64,000 nt of DNA, taken from assembly GCA_036937835.1 (NCBI GenBank), contig CM072864.1:24140501-24204500 (forward strand). The letters run 5' to 3'. Positions 1-8,988 of the stretch are shown in pieces; positions within the stretch are counted from its first letter, which is position 1, and each line of letters opens with the position of its first letter. The notes under the pieces were generated by a model. That model was not told the DNA's origin. It saw only the letters and a program-made list of their open reading frames with translations, and searched no databases. Made by a program: the position numbers and the translations under genes. The DNA is from Pampus argenteus (lineage: Eukaryota > Chordata > Actinopteri > Scombriformes > Stromateidae).

Positions 1-3000
1 CTCACTTCTGAGAGCTTCCTGCTGCTTTTACTGTAACATTTGTAAAAATAGCTTTCTCTCGGCGAGAGAAGGCCAAAACTGACAACTACAGTTTTTCTTA
101 AACAAAGAGCAATATTTTCAATCAAAACCATGTTTGCCATCAACAAGTAACTGATTTCTAATGATTAGGACCAAAAAACTCACTTCTGAGAGCTTCCTGC
201 AGCTTTTACTGTAACATTTGTAAAAAATAGCTTTCTCTCAGGCCAAAACTGACAACTACAGTTTTCCTTAAACAAGGAGCAATATTTTCAATCAAAACCA
301 TGTTTGCCATCAACAAGTAACTGATTTCTAAGATTAGGACCAAAAAACTCACTTCTGAGAGCTTCCTGCAGCTTTTACTGTAACATTTGTAAAAATAGTT
401 TTCTCTCAGGCCAAAACTGACAACTACAGTTTTTCTTAAACAACGAGCAATATTTTAAATCAAAACCATGTTTGCCATCAACAAGTAACTGATATCTAAT
501 GATTAGGACCAAAAAACTCACTTCTGAGAGCTTCCTGCAGCTTTTACTGTAACATTTGTAAAAATAGCTTTCTCTCAGGCCAAAACTGACAACTACAGTT
601 TTTCTTAAACAACAAGCAATATTTCAATCAAAACCATGTTTGCCATCAACAAGTAACTGATTTCTAATGATTAGGACCAAAAAACTCACTTCTGAGAGCT
701 TCCTGCTGCTTATACTGTAACATTTGTAAAAATAGCTTTCTCTCGGCGAGAGAAGGCCAAAACTGACAACTACAGTTTTTCTTAAACAACGAGCAATATT
801 TTCAATCAAAACCATGTTTACCATCAACAAGTAACTGATTTCTAATGATTAGGACCAAAAAACTCACCTCAGAGCTTCCTGCAGCTTTTACTGTAACATT
901 TGTAAAAATAGCTTTCTCTCAGGCCAAAACTGACAACTACAGTTTTTCTTAAACAACGAGCAATATTTTCAATCAAAACCATGTTTGCCATCAACAAGTA
1001 ACTGATATCTAATGATTAGGACCAAAAAACTCACTTCTGAGAGCTTCCTGCAGCTTTTACTGTAACATTTGTAAAAATAGCTTTCTCTCAGGCCAAAACT
1101 GACAACTACAGTTTTTCTTAAACAACAAGCAATATTTCAATCAAAACCATGTTTGCCATCAACAAGTAACTGATTTCTAATGATTAGGACCAAAAAACTC
1201 ACTTCTGAGAGCTTCCTGCTGCTTATACTGTAACATTTGTAAAAATAGCTTTCTCTCGGCGAGAGAAGGCCAAAACTGACAACGACAGTTTTTCTTAAAC
1301 AACAAGCAATATTTTCAATCAAAACCATGTTTGCCATCAACAAGTAACTGATTTCTAATGATTAGGACCAAAAAACTCACTTCTGAGAGCTTCCTGCTGC
1401 TTTTACTGTAACATTTGTAAAAATAGCTTTCTCTCGGCGAGAGAAGGCCAAAACTGACAACTACAGTTTTTCTTAAACAAAGAGCAATATTTTCAATCAA
1501 AACCATGTTTGCCATCAACAAGTAACTGATTTCTAATTATTAGGACCAAAAAACTCACTTCTGAGAGCTTCCTGCAGCTTTTACTGTAACATTTGTAAAA
1601 ATAGCTTTCTCTCAGGCCAAAACTGACAACTACAGTTTTTCTTAAACAACAAGCAATATTTTCAATCAAAACCATGTTTGCCATCAATAAGTAACTGATA
1701 TCTAATGATTAGGACCAAAAAACTCACTTCTGAGAGCTTCCTGCTGCTTTTACTGTAACATTTGTAAAAAATAGTTTTCTCTCAGGCCAAAACTGACAAC
1801 TACAGTTTTTCTTAAACAAGGAGCAATATTTTCAATCAAAACCATGTTTGCCATCAACAAGTAACTGATTTCTAATGATTAGGACCAAAAAACTCACTTC
1901 TGAGAGCTTCCTGCAGCTTTTACTGTAACATTTGTAAAAAAAAAAAAAAAAAAACGCTTTCTCTCGGGCCAAAACTGACAACTACAGTTTTTCTTAAACA
2001 AGGAGCAATATTTTCAATCAAAACCATGTTTGCCATCAATAAGTAACTGATATCTAATGATTAGGACCAAAAAACTCACTTCTGAGAGCTTCCTGCTGCT
2101 TATACTGTAACATTTGTAAAAATAGCTTTCTCTCGGCGAGAGAAGGCCAAAACTGACAACTACAGTTTTTCTTAAACAACGAGCAATATTTTCAATCAAA
2201 ACCATGTTTACCATCAACAAGTAACTGATTTCTAATGATTAGGACCAAAAAACTCACTTCTGAGAGCTTCCTGCAGCTTTTACTGTAACATTTGTAAAAA
2301 AAAAAAAAAAAAAAACGTTTCTCTCGGGCCAAAACTGACAACTACAGTTTTTCTTAAACAAGGAGCAATATTTTTAATTAAAACCATGTTTGCCATCAAC
2401 AAGTAACTGATTTCTAATGAATAGGACCAAAAAACTCACTTCTGAGAGCTTCCTGCAGCTTTTACTGTAACATTTGTAAAAATAGCTTTCTCTCAGAGAG
2501 ATTAGGCCAAAACTGACAACTACAGTTTTTCTTAAACAAGGAGCAATATTTTCTATCAAAACCATGTTTGCCATCAACAAGTAATTGATTTCTAATGATT
2601 AGGACCAAAAAAACTCACTTCTGAGAGCTTCCTGCAGCTTTTACTGTGACATTTGTAAAAAAATAGCTTTCTCTCGGCGAGAGAAGGCCAAAACTGACAA
2701 CTACAGTTTTTCTTAAACAACGAGCAATATTTTCAATCAAAACCATGTTTACCATCAACAAGTAACTGATTTCTAATGATTAGGACCAAAAAACTCACTT
2801 CTGAGAGCTTCCTGCAGCTTTTACTGTAACATTTGTAAAAAAAAAAAAAAAAAAACGCTTTCTCTCGGGCCAAAACTGACAACTACAGTTTTTCTTAAAC
2901 AAGGAGCAATATTTTCTATCAAAACCATGTTTGCCATCAACAAGTAATTGATTTCTAATGATTAGGACCAAAAAACTCACTTCTGAGAGCTTCCTGCAGC

Positions 3001-3802
3001 TTTTACTGTGACATTTGTAAAAAAATAGCTTTCTCTCGGCGAGAGAAGGCCAAAACTGAAGACTACAGTTTTTCTTAAACAAGGAACAATATTTTCAATC
3101 AAAACCATGTTTGCCATCAACAAGTAACTGATTTCTAATGATTAGGACCAGAAAACTCACTTCTGAGAGCATCCTGCAGCTTTTACTGTAACATTTGTAA
3201 AAATAGCTTTCTCTCAGGCCAAAACTGACTACTACAGTTTTTCTTAAACAAAGAGCAATATTTTCAATCAAAACCATGTTTGCCATCAACAAGTAACTGA
3301 TTTCTAATGATTAGGACCAAAAAACTCACTTCTGAGAGCTTCCTGCAGCTTTTACTATAACATTTGTAAAAATAGCTTTCTCTCGGAGAGAGAAGGCCAA
3401 AACTGACAACTACAGTTTTTCTTAAACAACAAGCAATATTTTCAATCAAAACCATGTTTGCCATCAACAAGTAACTGATTTCTAATGATTAGGACCAAAA
3501 AACTCACTTCTGAGAGCTTCCTGCTGCTTTTACTGTAACATTTGTAAAAATAGCTTTCTCTCAGGCCAAAACTGACAACTACAGTTTTTCTTAAACAACA
3601 AGCAATATTTCAATCAAAACCATGTTTGCCATCAACAAGTAACTGATTTCTAATGATTAGGACCAAAAAACTCACTTCTGAGAGCTTCCTGCTGCTTATA
3701 CTGTAACATTTGTAAAAAATAGCTTTCTCTCAGCGAGAGAAGGCCAAAACTGACAACTACACTTTTCTTAAACAACGAGCAATATTTTCAATCAAAACCA
3801 TG
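1..3802 (+). repeat. Satellite array A (about 22 monomers)
   Basis: Head-to-tail AT-rich satellite. The first monomer is 1-178 and the second 179-347, giving the two main lengths, 178 and 169 bp. Landmarks in every monomer are CTCACTTCTGAGAGCTTCCT near the start, then TGTAACATTTGTAAAAA, then GCCAAAACTGACAACTACAG, then AATCAAAACCATGTTTGCC. The 178-bp form carries the inverted repeat TTCTCTCGGCGAGAGAA (54-70 in the first monomer); the 169-bp form lacks nine of its bases. A third form has an A-tract (for example 19 A at 1936-1954) followed by CGCTTTCTCTCGGGCC. The array ends in the target-site copy CCATG (3798-3802) of the first retrotransposon. No gene is seen. Bases 1 to about 2190 match array B at an offset of about 9564, and about 3290-3802 match at offset 8490. 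Confidence 0.97.
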
Positions 3803-4244
3803 TGTCAGGAGTTACAAAACGGCAGGCAAGAACCCAATAGCACGACACAGGAAACAGTTCAGGTGGAGAAACAGAGTTTAATGACTAGCAGAGGTCAAAC
3901 CATAAAGCAGTCCGCGTGGCAAACAAATCTAGTAGGAGCAGGCCGAAGGGGAGGTCCAAAGTCCAAAAGGGCAGGTCAAAACACGAGCAGGCAGGATCAG
4001 AATCTGGGTAGTCAAAGTTGCTGGATAGCTAGGAGAAAACACACTAGACAATCTGGCAAAGAACTGAGGGAAGTGGACTGGTACATATACTGTGGGGCTT
4101 ATTTGCTGATGAGGAGCAAGTGAGTGAGGCAAGCCAGGTGAATGCAGAGCAGGGGGGAGTGGCAGCGTCTGAAATGACATGAGAGTTAGTGGAAAAAACA
4201 GAAGACAGGTGAATGAAAACTAAGGGCTGGCTGAAGTTGTGACA
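3803..4244 (-). repeat. 3' LTR of copy 1
   Basis: 442 bp, TG...CA. Differences from the 5' LTR are at about 3903 (T here, G in the 5' LTR), 4100 (T/G), 4104 (T/A) and 4119 (A/G), about 0.9 percent. It begins directly after the purine tract in element sense, and the chromodomain reading frame ends 25 nt inside it. Confidence 0.96.
3877..3882 (-). promoter_or_regulatory. Polyadenylation signal ATTAAA in 3' LTR, copy 1
   Basis: The sense strand reads ATTAAA, a common variant of AATAAA, about 75 nt before the outer end of the 3' LTR. This fits the 3' end of a retrotransposon transcript. The same motif in the 5' LTR is at 8621-8626. Confidence 0.45.
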
Positions 4245-4471
4245 GAACCCCCCCTTCTAGGGACGGCCCCTGACGTCCCACCGGGCTGGTCAGGATGGTC
4301 CCTATGGAACGCTGAGATGAGATCAGGGTCCAAGATGTTACGAGCTGGAACCCATGAACGCTCCTCAGGGCCGTAGCCCTCCCAATCAACCAGGTACTGA
4401 AAACCCCTTCCCCGCCGTCGTGACCTGATGAGACGATGGACAGAGTAGGCAGGACCCCCGTCAATGAGCTG
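4220..4471 (-). pseudogene. Chromodomain tail of pol, copy 1
   Basis: Open frame of 83 codons, shifted relative to the integrase C-terminal fragment, with no ATG. It carries the chromodomain signature FQYLVDWEGYGPEERSWVPA followed by NILDP. Chromodomains on chromovirus integrases bind modified histone tails and can steer insertion to heterochromatin. The frame passes through the purine tract and stops (TAG) 25 nt inside the 3' LTR. The break upstream is consistent with loss of one base in the C7 homopolymer at 4471-4477. Confidence 0.88.
4245..4258 (-). other. Polypurine tract, copy 1
   Basis: The sense strand reads AGAAGGGGGGGTTC and abuts the 3' LTR (TGTCACAAC). This is the expected plus-strand primer position. 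The tract overlaps the end of the chromodomain reading frame. Confidence 0.75.
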
Positions 4472-5114
4472 GGGGGGTGGCGGGGGTCTGGAGCTGACTC
4501 TCCCTTACAGGTTTGATTTTGGAGACATGAAAGGTGGGATGAATTCTCATGGAGCGGTGAAGGCGGAGACGGACTGCAGCAGGGTTGATGACCTTAGTGA
4601 TGGAGAAGGGGCCCACAAACCTAGGAGCCAACTTCCTAGACTCTACCCGGAGTGGGAGGTCATGTGTGGATAACCAGACCTTCTGGCCAGGAGTGTAGCG
4701 TGGTGCAGGGATTCGACGACGGTTGGCATTTCTCTGGTACCTGTTGGACGAACGCAGAAGAGTAGAACGGGCCCGTTGCCAGGTGCGCCGACAGCGCTGG
4801 ATGAATGCCTGGACCGATGGGACCCTGGCCTCTTGCTCCTGCTCCGGGAACAGTGGAGGTTGATATCCCCGAGAGCACTGGAAAGGAGAAAGCCCTGTGG
4901 CTGAGCTTGGAAGCGTATTGTGAGCATACTCAACCCATAGAAGCTGTTTGGACCAGGAGGATGGTGTCTGGGACGCAATGCAACGCAGGGCAGTCTCCAT
5001 TTCCTGGTTCATCCGTTCAGTCTGTCCGTTGGATTGAGGATGGAAACCAGAGGATAGGCTGGCCGTGGCCCCCAACAGTTGGCAAAACTCTGTCCAGAAA
5101 CGAGAAGTGAACTG
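4461..5114 (-). pseudogene. Integrase core end and C-terminal domain fragment, copy 1
   Basis: About 217 codons in the third frame. It starts with the segment after the second catalytic Asp, contains HPQSNGQTERMNQ with the catalytic Glu in QTER, then the conserved EYAHNTL, and ends in the GPF/GPY-type module (LAPRFVGPFSITKV...HPTFHVSKIKP) found in Ty3/Gypsy integrases. Its stop at 4461-4463 follows a C7 run (4471-4477 on the plus strand as G7) where the frame is lost just before the chromodomain. Confidence 0.9.
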
Positions 5115-8100
5115 TGGCCCCGGTCAGAAACAATATCACAGGGAAGGCCATGCAAACGGAAAACATGGTGTAACACAAGTTCAGCTGTTTCTTTGGCAGA
5201 TGGTAGCTTAGGCAATGGAACAAACTGAGCAGACTTCGAAAATCTGTCCACAATTGTGAGAATGGTGGTGTTACCCTCTGAGGGAGGCAGTCCAGTGAGA
5301 TGTGGGACCATGGACGATGAGGAATAGGCAGTGGCTGGAGAAGGCCAGGGGGGGCATGGCGAGCAGTCTTGTGCTGAGCACAAATCTGGCAAGCAGCGAT
5401 AAACTCCTTGGTGTCCTCTTCCATGGAAGCCCACCAGAAACGTTGCTTCAGCAGGGCTAGGGTGCGCCTAACCCCCGGGTGACAGGCAAGGCGAGAAGAA
5501 TGTCCCCACTGGAGGACCTGAGAACGGAGATTCACAGGCACATACAGACAATTATCAGGGCAGGCACTGGGAGCCGGGTGGTCGGCCTGGGACTGTTTTA
5601 CCTTGTCCACAATATCCCAGGTAATAGTGCCGATGACCACCTTCGTGGGGAGGATACTTTCAGGTTGCATGGAACAGGTGTCGGACTGGAACTGACGGGA
5701 CAGGGCATCGGGTTTGATGTTCCTAGTACCTGGGCGATAGGACAGGGTAAAGTCAAAACGATTAAAAAATAATGCCCACCTGGCCTGACGGGAGTTCAAC
5801 CGTTTGGCTGACCGGATGTACTCCAGGTTTTTGTGGTCAGTCCACACCACAAACGGATGCTTTGCCCCCTCCAACCAGTGCCTCCACTCCTCGAGAGCCA
5901 GCTTGACGGCCAGTAACTCCCGGTTTCCGATGTCATTATTTCTTTCTGCTGGGGACAACTTGCGGGAGAAAAAGGCACATGGATGTAACTTTTGGTCCTC
6001 TGCTGACCGCTGAGACAGGACTGCCCCCACCCCGGAGTCTGATGCATCCACTTCCACGACAAACTGGTGTTCTGGATCTGGAAGGATGAGAATGGGAGCA
6101 GTAGAGAACCGTGACTTTAACTCATTGAACCTCCTTTCTGCATTAGGGGACCATTGGAAGGCTACCTTCTGAGAGGTGAGGGCTGTCAGGGGAGCTGCCA
6201 CGGAACTATAGTTGCGAATAAACCTGCGGTAGAAATTGGCAAACCCCAGGAACTGCTGAAGCTTCTTACGAGTGGTGGGAACCGGCCAATCCGCCACTGC
6301 CTTAACCTTGGTGGGATCCATGTGAATACGTCCGACCGAAATGATGTATCCCAGGAATGACACCTCAGTGGCATGGAACTCTGATTTCTCCGCCTTCACA
6401 AACAGCTGGTTCTCTAGGAGTCTCTGGAGAACACGGCGGACATGCTGCACATGTTCCTGTTCAGACTTAGAAAAAATGAGGATATCATCGAGGTATACAA
6501 ACACATTGAGAAAATCCCGGAGCACATCATTCACCAAGGCTTGGAATATAGCAGGAGCGTTAGTGAGTCCGAAAGGCATGACCAGGTACTCATAGTGGCC
6601 CCTTGGGGTATTAAATGCCGTTTTCCACTCATCCCCCTCCCGGATGCGAACAAGGTGATAGGCATTCCTGAGATCAAGCTTGGTAAACACAGAAGCTCCT
6701 TGTAACAGTTCAAATGCAGAAGAAATGAGTGGGAGGGGGTACCTGTTTTTAATGGTGATATCATTCAGACCGCGGTAATCAATGCAGGGTCGGAGGGATT
6801 TGTCCTTCTTCTCCACAAAGAAAGATCCAGCTCCAGCAGGGGATGAAGAGGGACGGATGATGCCTGCTGCCAGCGAGTTGTTGATGTAGTCGTCCATTGC
6901 CTTAGATTCAGGGGTTGACAGAGAATAGAGTCTCCCCCTAGGTGGTGATGAGCCCGGGAGGAGGTCAATGGCACAATCGTACGGGCGGTGTGGGGGAAGC
7001 GAGGTGGCCCGTACCTTGTTAAACACCTCCGTTAAGTCGTGGTACTCGGATGGGACACCTGAGAGATCTGGGAGCTCATTAGAGGAAGAGGTGTTGAAGG
7101 CAGGTAGCAAAGCAGATTTCAGACAGACCGCATGACATTGTTCACTCCATTGTAAAATTGAACCAGTCCCCCAGTCAATATATGGATTATGTTTCAGTAA
7201 CCAAGGAAACCCCAGGATAACTGGGTGCTGAGGAGCATCTATCAGGTGAAAGGTAAGTGATTCAGTGTGGTTACCTGATATGCCCAGATGAAGGGGAACA
7301 GTGCGGTGGGTTACTGTGCAGAGAAGGCGCCCATCCAGAGCAGTAGCCTTGATAGGCTTGACCAAAGGTTCCTGGTGAATACCCAGCTGTATGGCAAGAC
7401 CACGATCCAGGAGGTTGGCATCAGCCCCGGAGTCAATGAGGACAGAGACGGCGTGTGATTGTCCATTACAGATGAGCTGAGCAAGAAGTAGTGAGCGAGA
7501 GGGCATGTCAGAGTTCATGATATGGCTCACCAGCGCCCTCTGGATTCCTGGTGAGCCCTGTCTTTTTACTGGACAAGAAGAAACGTAATGACCTCCCTGC
7601 CCACAGTACATGCAGCAGTTCTCCCTTTGTCGCCGCTGTCGTTCAGCAGCAGAAAGCCTGGTCCGGCCAAGTTGCATGGGCTCAACCTGGTCTCCAGGGG
7701 CACTGGAGGAGGGAGAAAACCTAGAAGTGGGAGGTGACGCTGGAGGACGATGAAGACTCTGGGGAGCACTGCTCAGCGCTCTCTCGCGTCTCCTCTCCCT
7801 GAGACTTCCGTCAATGCGGATGGCCGTGGCAACGAGAGTGTCCAAATCAGTCGGAGGATCCCGAGCTGCCAGCTCATCCTTGATGTCATCAGAAAGGCCG
7901 TTGTAGAAGGCGTCAGTCAGGGAGGAAGCATTCCAGTCACTCTCCGCAGCAAGTGTCCTAAACTCAATGGAATAATCGGTCACTCTCCGGCTCCCCTGAA
8001 CCAGGTTTAACAGTCTACGAGCAGCCTCTCGACCAGGGGTAGCATGATCAAACACCTTCCGAAGACCCTCAGAGAAGGCAGTCACAGAAGAACAGAAGGC

Positions 8101-8529
8101 CGACTGCTTCTCCCACTCAGCGGTGCCCCAGTCCCGAGCCCGCCCAGTAAGCTGGGTGATCATGAAAGCCACTCTTGACCTCTCAGTGGGATATGTGAAG
8201 GGCTGAAGCTCAAAAGTCAACTTGCACAGGGTCAAAAAAGAGCGGCAGGTACCTGAAGCTCCAGAAAAGCGCTCCAGAGCACTTAAGCGGGGTTCTGGAC
8301 CCGGAGCAGTGGGAACAGGAGGACTGGTGGGTGGTGAAGCTGCTGGCGTTTGTCCGAGCTGCATGAGCTGCTGGAGCTGATTGTTCAGGGTCTCCAAATG
8401 TTGGTTGTGGCGTGCAGAAGCCTCCAGGAGAGCCACCTCCATGGCGGCGAGGTGCTTCTCGTGCTGGCACAGAACAGCAGCTTGTGCTGCCATTTCCTGC
8501 TTTACACTCTCCATGTCGGCTGGGTTCAT
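5017..8529 (-). pseudogene. gag-pol (gag, protease, RT, RNase H, integrase N-term), copy 1
   Basis: The ATG at 8529-8527 (protein begins MNPADMESVK) is preferred over an in-frame GTG at 8592, which lies inside the LTR. Numbering from this Met: glutamine- and leucine-rich coiled coil about 5-60; gag core about 80-240; CCHC knuckle C306-C309-H314-C319; protease D366-S367-G368; RT first catalytic Asp D619 (FTKLDLRNAY) and YLDD 679-682; RNase H D828, E871 and D898; integrase zinc finger H1010, H1017, C1047 and C1050; first integrase Asp D1080. Gag and pol are in one frame with no stop or shift between them. After residue 1080 (about 5290) the frame leaves the conserved protein and runs on as unrelated codons to a stop at 5017. 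The pattern fits a small deletion of about 13 bp between short repeats containing CTGGA. Gag to RNase H could still be translated. Here residues 855 and 865 are Ser and Asn. Confidence 0.93.
5116..5296 (-). pseudogene. Integrase catalytic-core fragment, copy 1
   Basis: About 60 codons in a different frame from the main gag-pol reading frame. It resumes at a TGLPPSEG-like segment, continues through ILTIVDRFSKSAQF, typical of Gypsy integrase cores, and reaches the second catalytic Asp (D-R-G). It then loses frame at about 5116-5117, where the sense strand seems to lack one C of a CCC run. The D,D-35-E core is therefore split over three frames. It has no start of its own and would not be made as a protein. 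Confidence 0.88.
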
Positions 8530-8546
8530 TCTTGGCCAGATTGTAC
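8530..8546 (-). other. Possible primer-binding region, copy 1
   Basis: Only 17 nt separate the 5' LTR from the gag ATG. The sense sequence contains TGGCCAAGA starting 9 nt after the LTR, and TGG is the usual start of a tRNA-complementary site. The offset is larger than usual and I cannot match it to a tRNA, so the call is tentative; the true site may overlap the gag start. Confidence 0.25.
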
Positions 8547-8988
8547 TGTCAGGAGTTACAAAACGGCAGGCAAGAACCCAATAGCACGACACAGGAAACA
8601 GTTCAGGTGGAGAAACAGAGTTTAATGACTAGCAGAGGTCAAACCAGAAAGCAGTCCGCGTGGCAAACAAATCTAGTAGGAGCAGGCCGAAGGGGAGGTC
8701 CAAAGTCCAAAAGGGCAGGTCAAAACACGAGCAGGCAGGATCAGAATCTGGGTAGTCAAAGTTGCTGGATAGCTAGGAGAAAACACACTAGACAATCTGG
8801 CAAAGAACTGAGGGAAGTGGACTGGTACATATACTGTGGGGCTGATTAGCTGATGAGGAGCAGGTGAGTGAGGCAAGCCAGGTGAATGCAGAGCAGGGGG
8901 GAGTGGCAGCGTCTGAAATGACATGAGAGTTAGTGGAAAAAACAGAAGACAGGTGAATGAAAACTAAGGGCTGGCTGAAGTTGTGACA
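8547..8988 (-). repeat. 5' LTR of copy 1
   Basis: 442 bp with TG...CA ends, matching the LTR at 3803-4244 except at four sites. It lies upstream of gag in the element's sense and so would hold the promoter. The right boundary abuts the CCATG target duplication. The gag ATG lies only 17 nt beyond its inner edge. Confidence 0.96.
8827..8833 (-). promoter_or_regulatory. TATA-like box in 5' LTR, copy 1
   Basis: The sense strand reads TATATGT in the first half of the LTR, flanked by GC-rich sequence, and lies about 200 nt upstream of the ATTAAA signal in the same LTR. It is a plausible core promoter for the U3 region, but the transcription start is not visible from sequence. Confidence 0.35.

Larger units (their letters stand above)
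3803..8988 (-). mobile_element. Ty3/Gypsy chromodomain LTR retrotransposon, copy 1
   Basis: Full-length element of 5186 bp inserted in a satellite monomer. It starts TGTCAGGAG and ends GTTGTGACA as read on the plus strand, and is flanked by the 5-bp duplication CCATG (3798-3802 and 8989-8993), which occurs once in an uninterrupted monomer. The element reads on the minus strand: 5' LTR on the right, gag-pro-RT-RNase H-integrase-chromodomain leftward, purine tract, 3' LTR on the left. The domain order RT, RNase H, integrase assigns it to Ty3/Gypsy, and the C-terminal chromodomain to the chromoviruses; sequence style resembles vertebrate sushi-like elements. The integrase and chromodomain frames are broken, so it is non-autonomous. 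The two LTRs differ at four positions that I can see. Confidence 0.97.

Noticed and set aside
1936..1954. A-tracts as tails of SINE, LINE or processed pseudogene insertions
   Set aside because: The flanks are satellite on both sides with no extra sequence and no target duplication, and the tract sits at one fixed monomer position.
3800..4123. Plus-strand frame of 107 codons starting in satellite and running through the 3' LTR (also at 12290 and 20773)
   Set aside because: It is antisense to the element, a product of the insertion junction, and has no recognisable domain.
5009..5434. 141-codon frame over the integrase core taken as a separate gene
   Set aside because: Only about 60 codons in its second half match integrase. 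The first part is out-of-frame pol sequence.
8530..8592. Upstream GTG start giving a 1191-codon gag-pol
   Set aside because: GTG is not a normal eukaryotic start, the added 21 residues come from the LTR, and the ATG of MNPADMESV fits the usual start of such gag proteins.
4464..8625. Many plus-strand frames of 67-145 codons across pol and gag
   Set aside because: Antisense shadows of the gag-pol frame; none has a recognisable motif or independent support.
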